DNA of 64,000 nt, taken from contig OZ245025.1 in assembly GCA_965223465.1 (NCBI GenBank), positions 1,302,001-1,366,000 of the forward strand. The letters run 5' to 3'. The notes below the pieces were generated by a model that saw nothing but the letters and a program-made list of their open reading frames with translations, was not told where the DNA came from and did no database searches. Below are positions 45,346 to 54,935 of the stretch, in pieces (position 1 is the stretch's first letter; every line of letters starts with the position of its first letter). The DNA comes from JAAELZ01 sp965223465 (lineage in GTDB: Bacteria; Pseudomonadota; Gammaproteobacteria; Arenicellales; Poriferihabitantaceae). Both the position numbers and the translations under genes were made by a program.

Positions 45346-45549
45346 ATGAGTACCAAGCAAGAAAAAATCCAAGAGCTGATTGCCATGCAAAAAAAGTTCA
45401 TCGCCTATGAACACGAACACGGCCTGGATCCCCAAGATTACTACGCACCCGAAAGTGGCCACGAGTTAGATGGTTACAAAGAGAAATACCAGGATATGGC
45501 GCTGGATGTGATGCAAACTGCGCATGATGAAGTGGGGTCAGAACGATAA
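45346..45549 (+). CDS. Small helical protein of unknown function
   Basis: A 67-residue, highly charged, cysteine-free protein (KIQELIAMQKKFIAYEHEHG, then DYYAPESGHELDGYKEKYQDM). It has a good ATGGAG ribosome site and is followed 30 nt later by a clear terminator, so it is a real gene. It ends the plus-strand block of unknown genes. No family recognised. Confidence 0.65.
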   Translation: MSTKQEKIQELIAMQKKFIAYEHEHGLDPQDYYAPESGHELDGYKEKYQDMALDVMQTAHDEVGSER

Positions 45550-45576
45550 GCTCTGAATTAACGTAGTTTAAAAGAG

Positions 45577-45599
45577 CCGGCCAATGGGCCGGTTTTTTT
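45577..45599 (+). terminator. Rho-independent terminator after the unknown block
   Basis: CCGGCC (45577-45582) pairs with GGCCGG (45587-45592) over an AATG loop and is followed directly by seven T. It ends the 43575-45549 transcript. Confidence 0.88.
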
Positions 45600-45679
45600 G
45601 TGCCCACCGCTTGTGGGAGAGTAAGTTAGCCTTATATTAATAACCTTAACGCTACCATTACCGCAATTGCTGCCGATTT

Positions 45680-46132
45680 ATGTCTCTCTCGAAAGAAGTT
45701 TCTGTCGAACGTATCTTGGAAACCTTTGAGCTGCTACCTGATTGGGAACATCGTTATCAATTTCTGGACGAGCTTGGCATGCAGCTAGAGCCAATGGACC
45801 AACAAGACCAGGATGACAATACGCGCGTCATAGAATGCATGAGCATGCTCTGGATTAAGGCCAAACCCGGTAATGCACCTGGTCTTATAGATTTTGACGC
45901 GGATTGCAATACCTCTACCATTAAAGGCGTAGTGGCGGTCATTATTGCTTTATTTGCCAACAAAACCAACGAAGAAATACAGAATACAGACATCGATGAA
46001 GTATTCAGGCAACTGCAATTATTCGAACACCTAAGCCCGAACCGACACGTTGGTGTGTACGCTATTGTCAAGAAAATGAAACAGCAGGCGCAAGTATTGG
46101 ACAACAATCAATCAAATTCACCACTCGAATAA
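45680..46132 (+). CDS. sufE: SufE-family sulfur acceptor
   Basis: A 150-residue SufE-like protein. The start SVERILETFELLPDWEHRYQFL, the active-site Cys53 in RVIECMSMLWIKA (canonical GCQSxVW) and FDADCNTSTIKGVVAVIIALF (canonical DSDA...KGL) are all visible. SufE takes sulfur from cysteine desulfurase SufS. The Gly before the active Cys is Glu here. No suf operon is near, so it may serve sulfur trafficking beside the dsr system; that is inferred. It is convergent with the M48 gene, 13 nt apart. Confidence 0.85.
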   Translation: MSLSKEVSVERILETFELLPDWEHRYQFLDELGMQLEPMDQQDQDDNTRVIECMSMLWIKAKPGNAPGLIDFDADCNTSTIKGVVAVIIALFANKTNEEIQNTDIDEVFRQLQLFEHLSPNRHVGVYAIVKKMKQQAQVLDNNQSNSPLE

Positions 46133-46145
46133 TCTGCACGTGAAT

Positions 46146-47264
46146 TCATTTTTCCTTTAAGCCACCCGCTTTGCGAAAACGATCTATTCTCTCTTGAGAA
46201 ACAGGGTAGGTGGAAAAATACGTCTCCATGACGCTTTCAGTTTTGCTGGGATCTTGAGCGGAGTGGATCACCGTATCTAGGCATTGTTGTCTGAACCTGT
46301 CTTCTTCAATGCATTCGAAAAAAGTATCCGAATAAAGCGCATCAAGCCTTTCCATCATTGCAGCAAAGTGCTCGGTGTCGATCCCTGCTTCTAACATCAT
46401 CTCAAATGCATAGTCATCCGCTTCTCGTTCCATTTCCCGGGAATAGCCCTGTGATGCCAATAATCCGGGTAAGGCCACCACAAATGAACTACTGGACGAC
46501 ACATCACCTGTTAGCGTCATGGCGAGCAAGGTTAATCCAAACTGTCGTATTGCAAAACGTAGGGCATGGCGATGCACAACATGCCCTATTTCATGCATCA
46601 TGATCGCCTCGATCTCCGCATCTTCTTGCGCCAGCTTAATCAAATCGTCCGTAATCACAATGACACCATTGGGCAGCGCAAAAGCATTGGCACCAATAAT
46701 ACCCCCCTTTCTGAATTTAATATTCAAAGGAATACTCGAATGACTGCGTTTAGCATTATCAATGAACAAGGAAATCAGCTGGCTTTTACGTTGCTCACTA
46801 AGCTCACTTGGTTCAAGCCAAGTATCTTCCATATATTGCTCCACTCCGTTCCCCAAAGCAATCGAGATGTCCGGGGATAAACTCATGGCGATTTGCCGAC
46901 TCATCGCAGGCACCCCCCATTTCACCAATGAATACATAAAAATCACAACCACTAACAAGGTCAACGCGACATAACGCTTACGACTTCCCAGATAATGAAC
47001 AAATCCTTGTCGGTTCTGGTATTTAAGATCGCGGCACATTTGATCGATCGCATCATTATCCCGGGTTTTAAATTGCCCGCCATCTGCTAATGTTATGTAT
47101 CGGGTGGTGCTACCGATGCGCGGCGAAATGTTCAAATCGGTGATCTGGTACTTCCTGTCCAGAGCATAGGCAAGTCGAATTACCCCCTGATCATCGTATG
47201 CCAAAGCGGTACCTCGAGCAGTGGACGACTTGCCATCAAAATACTGGCCTTTTATGATGATCAT
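46146..47264 (-). CDS. M48-family metalloprotease
   Basis: A 372-residue membrane protease. An N-terminal beta-rich domain (residues 1-85) precedes one or two helices (RYVALTLLVVVIFMYSLVKWG near residue 115), then the zinc site MHEIGHVVHRHA and the downstream glutamate in REMEREADDYAFEMML. The N-terminal domain is that of M48 proteases which normally pair with a DUF898 gene; that partner, just upstream, is broken (see next entry). It may do envelope protein quality control. Confidence 0.9.
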   Translation of the reverse strand: MIIIKGQYFDGKSSTARGTALAYDDQGVIRLAYALDRKYQITDLNISPRIGSTTRYITLADGGQFKTRDNDAIDQMCRDLKYQNRQGFVHYLGSRKRYVALTLLVVVIFMYSLVKWGVPAMSRQIAMSLSPDISIALGNGVEQYMEDTWLEPSELSEQRKSQLISLFIDNAKRSHSSIPLNIKFRKGGIIGANAFALPNGVIVITDDLIKLAQEDAEIEAIMMHEIGHVVHRHALRFAIRQFGLTLLAMTLTGDVSSSSSFVVALPGLLASQGYSREMEREADDYAFEMMLEAGIDTEHFAAMMERLDALYSDTFFECIEEDRFRQQCLDTVIHSAQDPSKTESVMETYFSTYPVSQERIDRFRKAGGLKEK

Positions 47265-47404
47265 TTGGATACCTGCTCCTGAAACATACCTATATACTGC
47301 ACTGTTGGAGATTAAAAGCCCAGGCCCCCGTCAAACATGTCACTCATCTCCTCGCCTATCGCAGATTGTTGTTTATACTGGTTCACCGTGAAGTTGTCTA
47401 AATT

Positions 47405-48448
47405 TCAAATTGCGATGAGGTATGTGCGCGACGCATGATGATATGCCGTATGTACTTTAGCCCAAGGAATGTGCAAACCAACCGAGACAACTATCGCGAG
47501 GGTATTGATCGTGTATAACACCCGCATATTATGTACACCTAAGTAAGGATAAAAACGATGCTCACCCATAGGCTTGTTGCTAAGCACAGTATTCCATCAT
47601 TTCACCTGAACATAGGCCGCAGCCCAAAAAAAGCATAACGTCGTTAAGCCACCAATTATCCACGGGCTTAACAAAATCGGCGTAACTATACCCAAGCCGA
47701 TAAGCAACCTCATCAACAGCCCAGAACCAAGTGCTGCAATCAAATAGAGATTATAAAATTTTCAGTTGCAACTGGAAAACGATAATTGCTTTTGACCAAA
47801 TCTGGAATAGTCAATCCGAAATCGATTAATCGCATGATCTATACCTGGGGAAAATAAGCATAACGAGCACGGATAGTATCTCGTAGATTTTTTAAAACCC
47901 ATTGCTTATGAATTCGCCAGTTTGGATATTTGACCACTCTTCTTTACCTAGTAACACAAAAGGCAAAAAAGTGTATACCGCAAATAAAATCAAGAGTATA
48001 GCCGCAAACTGTACGATTCTATCAAGCGTTTATCAAACCCAAAGCGCACGCGTTGCCATTTAGACACTCGTGCACGAAAAGCCATTGAGGCGATCAGAAT
48101 ATAGGGTACTAATAAGAAAATAATGACGGCTGCGATAACAACTTTCAAGGCATTGAACAAGCCGGAAAAATAATACACAGCAATCAGTACGACTGCAATA
48201 GCCCGCCCTTTGAGAATTTGCTTGGGATCCACCAAATAACGGAAAGATGCACCATTGGGATGGGTGCTACCATAAAAATATTGCTGTGTACGCATTTTTG
48301 CTCAGGCCGAATACTCCCCTAACATCAAGAGAGTAAGCGCGACATTAACAATCCAGACTAAAAAATACTCGTTAGCCTTAGCTTTAAACTGAAATTGAAC
48401 AGTCTCTTGTTTTATCACCTTTACCTCACTCTTGTTCTCCTTTTCCAT
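47405..48448 (-). pseudogene. Broken DUF898 (YjgN-like) membrane protein gene
   Basis: A start at 48448 (MEKENKSEVKVIKQE) gives a DUF898 N-terminus (FKAKANEYFLVWIVNVALTL then LMLGEYSA) that hits an in-frame TGA at 48302-48304, exactly where the family has the Trp of SPWAK (TGG to TGA). The frame then goes on as AKMRTQQYFYGSTHPNGASFRYL and hydrophobic segments until about 48010, where a frameshift is needed. Further on are more shifted hydrophobic pieces, ending in HIPWAKVHTAYHHA (47587-47405), the second copy of the DUF898 motif. The start lies inside the RND gene end by 28 nt. It is a decayed gene with at least two lesions. Confidence 0.85.
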
Positions 48449-51400
48449 ACTCTATTACCTGACATAAATATTCGATACATCACTGGCACCAACAACAGGG
48501 TTAAAACGGTTGAAACTGCCAGCCCCCAAACAATTGCAGTGGCGACTGGCCCCCAGAGCAGTGATTTTCCACCCAAACCCAACGCTAACGAGAATAGACC
48601 TGCAACCGTTGTCATTGACGTGATGAGTATTGGCACCACCCTGCGTCGTGCGGCAAATATAGACGCATGCACGACACTCATTCCCGAAGACAACCTTTGA
48701 TTTGCTGTGGATATTAATACAATTGCCTCATTCACTGCAATCCCTGCCAGCGCCACCACCCCATAAAGGGTAAATAAACTAAGCGGATTTTGCGTGACCA
48801 GTAAACCGACCACTACGCCCGTAAAGGCCATGGGCACAGTCATCAGGATCATCATTGGTTCGAAATAGCTTTTGAACTGCGTCCCTAAAATGGCATACAT
48901 CAGCAACACCCCAAAAAGCATCAATTTACTGATTGAATTTAAGCTTTCATTTAAATCATCCAACTGGCCGGTAAAATCCAGATTCAGGCTTGGATGCGCT
49001 TGGGTAATTTTGGTCCATTCATCTTTTATATGCTGATTTGCCTGAGGGACGTCAATTTGCTGTTTATCAATGTCCGCTTCCACCGTAATCGTCCTTCTGA
49101 AATTATAATGTTTTACGCTACCGAAACCTTTTTGCAGCTCGCTATTGAGCAGGTCTGATAAGGGTATCCTCTCCCCTGTGGTCCCCTGAAGCTCAAAATC
49201 GAGCAGCTGTGTGATGGAGGTGATGGGTGTATCGTTTGCCTTGATACGCAATTGAACAGTATCACCCTGCTCTCTTACTTCGGCTATGATCTCACCATCA
49301 ACCAACAAGCGCAAAGTTCTCAGTAACTCGGCTAGATTGATTCCAGCACGCTGAACTGCCGTATGGTTAACTGTCAACGCCATTTCCTTGAGACCTGGGC
49401 TATCATCGTCCGCGATATCTTTGGCCCAGCCCGCCTTACTGAGTATGTCTTTAATGGACTGGACGCCACTACGAATCAATTCAATGTCATCCCCGCGCAC
49501 TTTCACGCTAATCGCTTTGGCGGTCGGCGGCCCCCCTGCGAGACGAATAAAATACTGTTTTTTGGGTCCTGCAACGGCCTCAATCGGCTGGCGCAGACTG
49601 TCGATTATTTGGTCTACTGTATGCAGACCTGGCGCCGTCGGTGGTAAGGACACCAGAATCTGGCCAAAATGCGCACCTTGCAGCGGCGCGGTTTCGGTGA
49701 ACATTTGCCCGGCATAAGCAACAACACTGCGCAATTGCTCTGGTGCCACATTGTCACGCACAATCGCTTGTACATCGCGTATTTTATCCAGCGTCACTTC
49801 AAGTGGCGTACCATTTTCCATTTCAATGCTGATGTAGAACAGGCGCAAAGGATCGGACGCAAAGAAATCGGTTTTGACTAGCCACCTTGATTTTACTGGG
49901 TCCTGCATCAAACCTGGGTTGACTTGTCCCGCAAATGCGGAAAACAATGAAGCGGTAAAAAGAACCAATGCCAATATCACAATTAAGGCAGGAACGCGCA
50001 TTACCTTGATTAAAACCAGCGTATAAACATGCCTCAGTTTGCGCAAAAACCTGACCCGCAGGCGCTGAACTTTACCGGGCTTATCCAGCCGCAATTTGGC
50101 GTTTAACATATGGCTGGGCAGGATCCAAAATGCTTCAACCAGGCTGATCAGTAATGCAACGGTAACCACAAAAGGCACGAGGCGCATAAATTTGCCGATG
50201 ATCCCGGGTAATAACATCAGCGGCAAAAACGCTGCGATCGTGGTAAATACAGCCGTAGTCACGGGCGCGGCCACCTCTTTGAACCCACGAATGACCGCCT
50301 GCATCGGCTCAGCTCCACGCTGCATGCGAAAATAGATGGCTTCCACCACCACCACGGCGTCATCCACCAGCATTCCTAAACTAATGACCACACCGAGCAA
50401 AACCATTACATTTAGGGTTTCATTACTCGATTGCAGTACCCAGAAAGTACCCGCCAAAATAAAGGGAATGGCAATCGCGGTCAGGAAGGCCACGCGCGCG
50501 CCTAAAAACAGCCATGCTACTAGCAATACCATGAGCAAACCAATGGCCGCGTTAGTCTGCATGATATTAAGCGCATTGCGCGTAATTTCTGTTTGGTCAT
50601 CTGCCAAGTGTAGTTCGACACCCGCGGCCTCACGTTGCTGCTGCGTGGTCTGGATATAGCTCTTGATACGCGCAACTAAATCCAGTGTGTTGGTCGCAGC
50701 TTGTTTAGTTACGGCGAGCATCACAGCTGGCTGGCCTTCCCATAAAACGTAGTGTTGCGGCTTTTCCCAACCGGGTTGTACGGTTGCAAACTGCCCCAGT
50801 TTCATATCATTGCCCAGCCCGAAAATTGGAATATCCGCCAGTGCAACGGCGTCCATTTCCATTCTTTGGAATCGCACCAGCCATGAATCATCGCCTATCC
50901 GTTTAGAACCCGCAGACACATCCCGATATTGCAGACCAATCGTATCGGCGAGTTGTCCTGGCGTGAGCCCCAAACGCTGCAGTTTATCTGGCTCGAAAAG
51001 AACCTGCATTTCGGGCTGTTGGAGCGCAGTATCGAGTATCTTATCGACCCCTCTAATGCGCTCCAGATCCTTTTTCACCAGCTCGGCCTGATTGCGTAAA
51101 TTAGCGTCATTAGCAACACCTGTAACGATAATGGTAGCGGTTGGAAACGCGTTTGCCGTGGTCACCTCGAATATGGTTGGGTCTTCAACACCTTCAGGAA
51201 GCTGGCGTTGCTTATCCTGTATTTCGCGCCTTAAATCTGTGGTCCGTTTGTCAAATTCGCGCTCGCTCAGGTCATTAAAGCGCACCAGTACGTTGGAAAA
51301 GCTATCCCGGCTGGTACTTTGCACAAATTTAATATCGCTGACTTTGCGTATACCGTCTTCCAGAATATCAGTCACGCGCTGCTCGACATCCTGCGCCGCC

Positions 51401-51555
51401 ATGCCCGGTGCCAAGGTCGAGATATCAATCCAGTTGAAATTGATGGTTGGATCTTGCTCGCGCGGCATTTGCAGATACGACAATATCCCAACGATCAGCA
51501 CCAACACGAATACCAAGTTGGTCAAAACATGGTTTTGGTATAAACGCTCCAGCAT
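48421..51555 (-). CDS. RND efflux transporter, inner-membrane permease
   Basis: A 1044-residue RND pump. The start LERLYQNHVLTNLVFVLVLI, the first periplasmic loop with PGMAAQDVEQRVTDILE, TM blocks near residues 330-480 and 860-1030 with LGVVISLGMLVDDAVVVVEA, the proton-relay Asp-Asp in this line, and LYGVVALAGIAVNEAIVL are all as expected. The substrate cannot be told. It starts 16 nt after the adaptor gene. No outer-membrane factor is near, so TolC-like sharing is assumed. Its end overlaps the DUF898 pseudogene start. Confidence 0.93.
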   Translation of the reverse strand: MLERLYQNHVLTNLVFVLVLIVGILSYLQMPREQDPTINFNWIDISTLAPGMAAQDVEQRVTDILEDGIRKVSDIKFVQSTSRDSFSNVLVRFNDLSEREFDKRTTDLRREIQDKQRQLPEGVEDPTIFEVTTANAFPTATIIVTGVANDANLRNQAELVKKDLERIRGVDKILDTALQQPEMQVLFEPDKLQRLGLTPGQLADTIGLQYRDVSAGSKRIGDDSWLVRFQRMEMDAVALADIPIFGLGNDMKLGQFATVQPGWEKPQHYVLWEGQPAVMLAVTKQAATNTLDLVARIKSYIQTTQQQREAAGVELHLADDQTEITRNALNIMQTNAAIGLLMVLLVAWLFLGARVAFLTAIAIPFILAGTFWVLQSSNETLNVMVLLGVVISLGMLVDDAVVVVEAIYFRMQRGAEPMQAVIRGFKEVAAPVTTAVFTTIAAFLPLMLLPGIIGKFMRLVPFVVTVALLISLVEAFWILPSHMLNAKLRLDKPGKVQRLRVRFLRKLRHVYTLVLIKVMRVPALIVILALVLFTASLFSAFAGQVNPGLMQDPVKSRWLVKTDFFASDPLRLFYISIEMENGTPLEVTLDKIRDVQAIVRDNVAPEQLRSVVAYAGQMFTETAPLQGAHFGQILVSLPPTAPGLHTVDQIIDSLRQPIEAVAGPKKQYFIRLAGGPPTAKAISVKVRGDDIELIRSGVQSIKDILSKAGWAKDIADDDSPGLKEMALTVNHTAVQRAGINLAELLRTLRLLVDGEIIAEVREQGDTVQLRIKANDTPITSITQLLDFELQGTTGERIPLSDLLNSELQKGFGSVKHYNFRRTITVEADIDKQQIDVPQANQHIKDEWTKITQAHPSLNLDFTGQLDDLNESLNSISKLMLFGVLLMYAILGTQFKSYFEPMMILMTVPMAFTGVVVGLLVTQNPLSLFTLYGVVALAGIAVNEAIVLISTANQRLSSGMSVVHASIFAARRRVVPILITSMTTVAGLFSLALGLGGKSLLWGPVATAIVWGLAVSTVLTLLLVPVMYRIFMSGNRVWKRRTRVR

Positions 51556-51571
51556 ACAATCGGCCGCTGCG

Positions 51572-52585
51572 TTAATTTAGAATTTTGATTTGGCTACCAT
51601 CTTCGACCCGATAGCGACCTTGCACAATCAGCATGGTTTGATCTGGGTCGGCGAGTGCTTCTTCCAAAACAGCTGGGTGCCCCATTTGCGCGTTCGCCAG
51701 TGGGATAAATCGTGCTACTTGATCATCTACGATAAAGAACCCCAGCTGGTTATCTCTTTGGACGATAAAATCTACCGGTAAAACACGAGTGTTGAGCGGC
51801 CACACCACATCCCCGACGCTCCCAGCAAAAGGATACTGATCAACAAACTGCAGGCGTACTAAACGTTTATTATTAAAGGAATTGACCAGAGGTAGAACAG
51901 CACGCAGCTTTACCCGATAGGCAGCATTGTTCGCGATAAATTGTATATTATCGGCATTTTGCAAGCTGTGTAACTGCTCGTTGTTCACTTGTAATTGCAC
52001 TTCGATGGCATCAGTTTGTAACAAGACAAGCACTGGCAACCCTGGGCTCGCCAGCGCCCCTAGCTGAATTTGGCGATCGGTGACAACCCCGGAAAATGGC
52101 GCCTTTATCAAGCAGTTTTCCACCGCGATCGCGGTTTGCTGGGCGCTTATATTTGCCTGATCTAGCGTCGATTGTGCCTGATTGAGTTGCTGCTCAGCGA
52201 TGGATTGTGATTTACCCAGTGATTGCGCGCGTTTGTATTCTTTTCTAGCAAGCTTGAGTGAATCGTGCGCGGCTGCTTGATTCAACTGCGATTGTCTGCA
52301 ATCCAAGGTGGCCAATGTCTGCCCTTTTTCGGCCTGATCTCCGACTTCCACCGCTATACTCATCACTTCGCCAGTCGCCTGCGCGCTAATTTGAGCATGA
52401 TTAAGGCTGACCGCCTCCGCACTCAAGCGTATTTCCGGCTGGGTCAGAACCTCGCTAATTGGCCGTGTGGTAACACTGATAACGGCCGGCGTTACATTTT
52501 GCGCCGCACCACCATCCACTTCTTGCTGTGCCCATGCATAATTGCTTAGCACCAGTATCAATGCTAACAACCATCTAGAATTCAT
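51572..52585 (-). CDS. RND efflux periplasmic adaptor (membrane fusion protein)
   Basis: A 337-residue exported protein with a signal peptide (SRWLLALILVLSNYAWA). It has the lipoyl halves (SAQATGEVMSIAVEVGDQ, KGQTLATLD, then CLIKAPFSGVVTDRQIQLG), a helical hairpin between (residues 95-160) and beta-barrel parts. It couples the RND pump to an outer-membrane channel. It lies 33 nt after the monooxygenase-fold gene. The mature start has QQEVDGG, no lipobox Cys, so it is probably not lipidated. Confidence 0.9.
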   Translation of the reverse strand: MNSRWLLALILVLSNYAWAQQEVDGGAAQNVTPAVISVTTRPISEVLTQPEIRLSAEAVSLNHAQISAQATGEVMSIAVEVGDQAEKGQTLATLDCRQSQLNQAAAHDSLKLARKEYKRAQSLGKSQSIAEQQLNQAQSTLDQANISAQQTAIAVENCLIKAPFSGVVTDRQIQLGALASPGLPVLVLLQTDAIEVQLQVNNEQLHSLQNADNIQFIANNAAYRVKLRAVLPLVNSFNNKRLVRLQFVDQYPFAGSVGDVVWPLNTRVLPVDFIVQRDNQLGFFIVDDQVARFIPLANAQMGHPAVLEEALADPDQTMLIVQGRYRVEDGSQIKILN

Positions 52586-52618
52586 AATGTGGCCACCTTA
52601 TATTTAGCCTCTGGCCCG

Positions 52619-52945
52619 TTACGCCTCTTTGGTCCAGCGGTAAGCGCGTTCAACCCGCGCGACTTCAACCTGATAGGTGTCGTACCATTTTTCCTTTCCT
52701 TGCTGTTGAGCTACCCGATGTTCCAGGTTTTCTTTCCAGTTCGCAATGGATTGCCGATCTTTCCAGTAACAGGTGGTTACCGATTCTCCCGCATCGGTGG
52801 TCGCGTGCACCATTTTTAAGAACCCGGGTTGGGCTTCGCATAACGCTTGCATTTTATTCGCCATAGACTCGTAACCCGTCAGATCATGCGATCTTACGGA
52901 GGTAAAAATAACCGCGTAATAAGGCGGAGGGAAATCTAATTGCAT
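52619..52945 (-). CDS. Antibiotic-biosynthesis-monooxygenase-fold protein
   Basis: A 108-residue dimeric alpha+beta barrel protein of the ABM type (YYAVIFTSVRSHDLTGYESMA, then EAQPGFLKMVHATTDAG, SVTTCYWKDRQSIANWKENLEH). It may oxidise or bind a small molecule, or detoxify. The ATG at 52945 lies 5 nt after the stop of the dehydratase gene; an in-frame ATG at 52969 would overlap it. It sits between the dehydratase and the efflux genes. Confidence 0.82.
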   Translation of the reverse strand: MQLDFPPPYYAVIFTSVRSHDLTGYESMANKMQALCEAQPGFLKMVHATTDAGESVTTCYWKDRQSIANWKENLEHRVAQQQGKEKWYDTYQVEVARVERAYRWTKEA

Positions 52946-52949
52946 GGCT

Positions 52950-54824
52950 TTAAGACGCGGCCACAGCAATTTGCTCGGCTTGGTGCATCACATCCACCAC
53001 TTGCGCAGGCTGGTAACCATCAACTATTTCCTCTAATAGGGCCGTCAATGTTGGCGTATCTCCAGCATGACTCGCTGCCTCAAGCCTTTCGACATAGTCA
53101 TCAAGCACCGCACGTGTCAGGCTTGATTCCTGCGCACACATAATACGCGAATGCTGAGTCATTTGGGTATCGCCATCAATGAGCAGCTCTTCGTACAGTT
53201 TTTCCCCCGTGCGCAAACCTTGGTAGACAATTTCGATATCGCCGTCAGGATTATCAGCATCTGCCACTGTCAGCCCGCTTAATTGAATCATGTGACGCGC
53301 CATTTTATCGATCTTCACCGGCTTGCCCATATCTAAAACAAATATATCCCCACCCTTGCCGAGCGCACTCGCCTGAATCACTAATTGTGCCGCTTCAGCG
53401 ATCGTCATAAAAAAGCGCGTGATATCGCGATGCGTTACCGTGACCGGCCCTCCGTTGCGGATTTGCTCACGAAATAACGGGATGACCGAACCAGATGAGC
53501 CAATCACATTGCCGAATCTTACCGCGGAGAAAAGAGTCCCTTCGCAGTCCGCGTCCATTGCCTGGATAACGAGTTCTGCCACCCGTTTACTCGCCCCCAT
53601 AATATTGGTTGGTCGGACCGCTTTATCGGTGGAAATCAGCATAAAGCTTTGTACCCCACCCTCACACGCAGCGCGCGCTACAGTATAGGTACCGACGATA
53701 TTATTAAGCACGCCCATGGCCGGATTGTGCTCAACCATTGGTACATGTTTATAGGCGGCGGCATGGTAAATTGTCTCGACCTGGTAGCGCTCTATAATGC
53801 GCAGTACGCGTTGCTGATCCATCACTGAACCGAGAATCGAGACTATTTTCTCACCCGACGATTCAAGTTCTTTGGACAATGCATATAAGCTATATTCATG
53901 CTGCTCGAACAAGATTACCTTACGCGGCGCAAGCTGCACAATCTGACGACAGAGTTCTGCACCGATGGATCCTGCCGCACCTGTGACCATGACGACTTTA
54001 CCTTCAATCGGAGAATGCAGTAAATGCTTATCCGGTGGTACTGGGTCACGACCGAGTAAATCCATCATATCCACTTCACGGATATCATCTATTTTAACTT
54101 CACAATTGACAATCTCCTCGAGACTGGGTAATGAACGCACGTGCACCGGGAAGGGCTCCAGCTCGCGCAGAATTTTCTTACGACGGCTCCTTGACGCTGA
54201 AGGAATCGCCATCAAAATCTCGTCAATTTTGTATTTATCAATAAGTTTTTGAATCTGTTCACTGGAATAAACACGATGCCCTTCCACCACGCGATCCTGT
54301 AGACTGGGAGCGTCATCAATAAAGCCGCATGGTATATGCTTGTTACCATATGAAAGTAACGTGGCAAGTTGTACGCCTGCCGTGCCTGCACCGTAGATCA
54401 GCACATTTTTCTGCGCTGCGTTGATGCCGTAGCCATCCCCAAAATAGGCAAATTGCCAACTGCGTAGTACCCGGCTACCCACCACAAATACCATCATGCA
54501 CAACCACACGAGGATCGGAATGGATGACGATACCTGCCCGGGTGCAAGCCACAATATAGCGGCCCAAATCAAAACAAACAAAGTGACACTTTTTACCACA
54601 GTGAAAACTGATTTCAGACTCAAATACCGAATAACAGAATCGTGCAAACCAAACAGATTAAACACCACCACCGCGATTACCGGTGACAACCACATCAAAG
54701 CCTGTACGGATTTTGAGTAATCGGAGAAATGGACATCCAAAAGAGCGAGAGAAAGCGCTACGGCCAACACCACCAGAAAGGCGTCAATTAAACTATAGAG
54801 GATTTTTTTGGTAATCGTTTTCAC
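52950..54824 (-). CDS. Nucleotide-sugar 4,6-dehydratase (WbpM/CapD type)
   Basis: A 624-residue membrane-anchored enzyme. Four hydrophobic segments in residues 8-115, a CoA-binding-like domain (about 140-250, VLIYGAGTAGVQLATLL), then an SDR epimerase/dehydratase domain with VMVTGAAGSIGAELCRQI, STDKAVRPTNIMGASKRVAEL (catalytic line) and RFGNVIGSSGSVIPLF. It makes 4-keto-6-deoxy UDP-sugars for polysaccharide. Next upstream is the sulfurylase-kinase fusion, hinting at a sulfated or modified surface polymer (inference). Confidence 0.93.
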   Translation of the reverse strand: MKTITKKILYSLIDAFLVVLAVALSLALLDVHFSDYSKSVQALMWLSPVIAVVVFNLFGLHDSVIRYLSLKSVFTVVKSVTLFVLIWAAILWLAPGQVSSSIPILVWLCMMVFVVGSRVLRSWQFAYFGDGYGINAAQKNVLIYGAGTAGVQLATLLSYGNKHIPCGFIDDAPSLQDRVVEGHRVYSSEQIQKLIDKYKIDEILMAIPSASRSRRKKILRELEPFPVHVRSLPSLEEIVNCEVKIDDIREVDMMDLLGRDPVPPDKHLLHSPIEGKVVMVTGAAGSIGAELCRQIVQLAPRKVILFEQHEYSLYALSKELESSGEKIVSILGSVMDQQRVLRIIERYQVETIYHAAAYKHVPMVEHNPAMGVLNNIVGTYTVARAACEGGVQSFMLISTDKAVRPTNIMGASKRVAELVIQAMDADCEGTLFSAVRFGNVIGSSGSVIPLFREQIRNGGPVTVTHRDITRFFMTIAEAAQLVIQASALGKGGDIFVLDMGKPVKIDKMARHMIQLSGLTVADADNPDGDIEIVYQGLRTGEKLYEELLIDGDTQMTQHSRIMCAQESSLTRAVLDDYVERLEAASHAGDTPTLTALLEEIVDGYQPAQVVDVMHQAEQIAVAAS

Positions 54825-54935
54825 TGCCCGCGCTTAGGTGTAAACCGCAATTCATACCCTAAAGAGATTCAAGTCTATAGTTTACAAAAATGCGGGCAAA
54901 ATAGCCCATGAAATAATGCTTGGGCTACGAATGAA

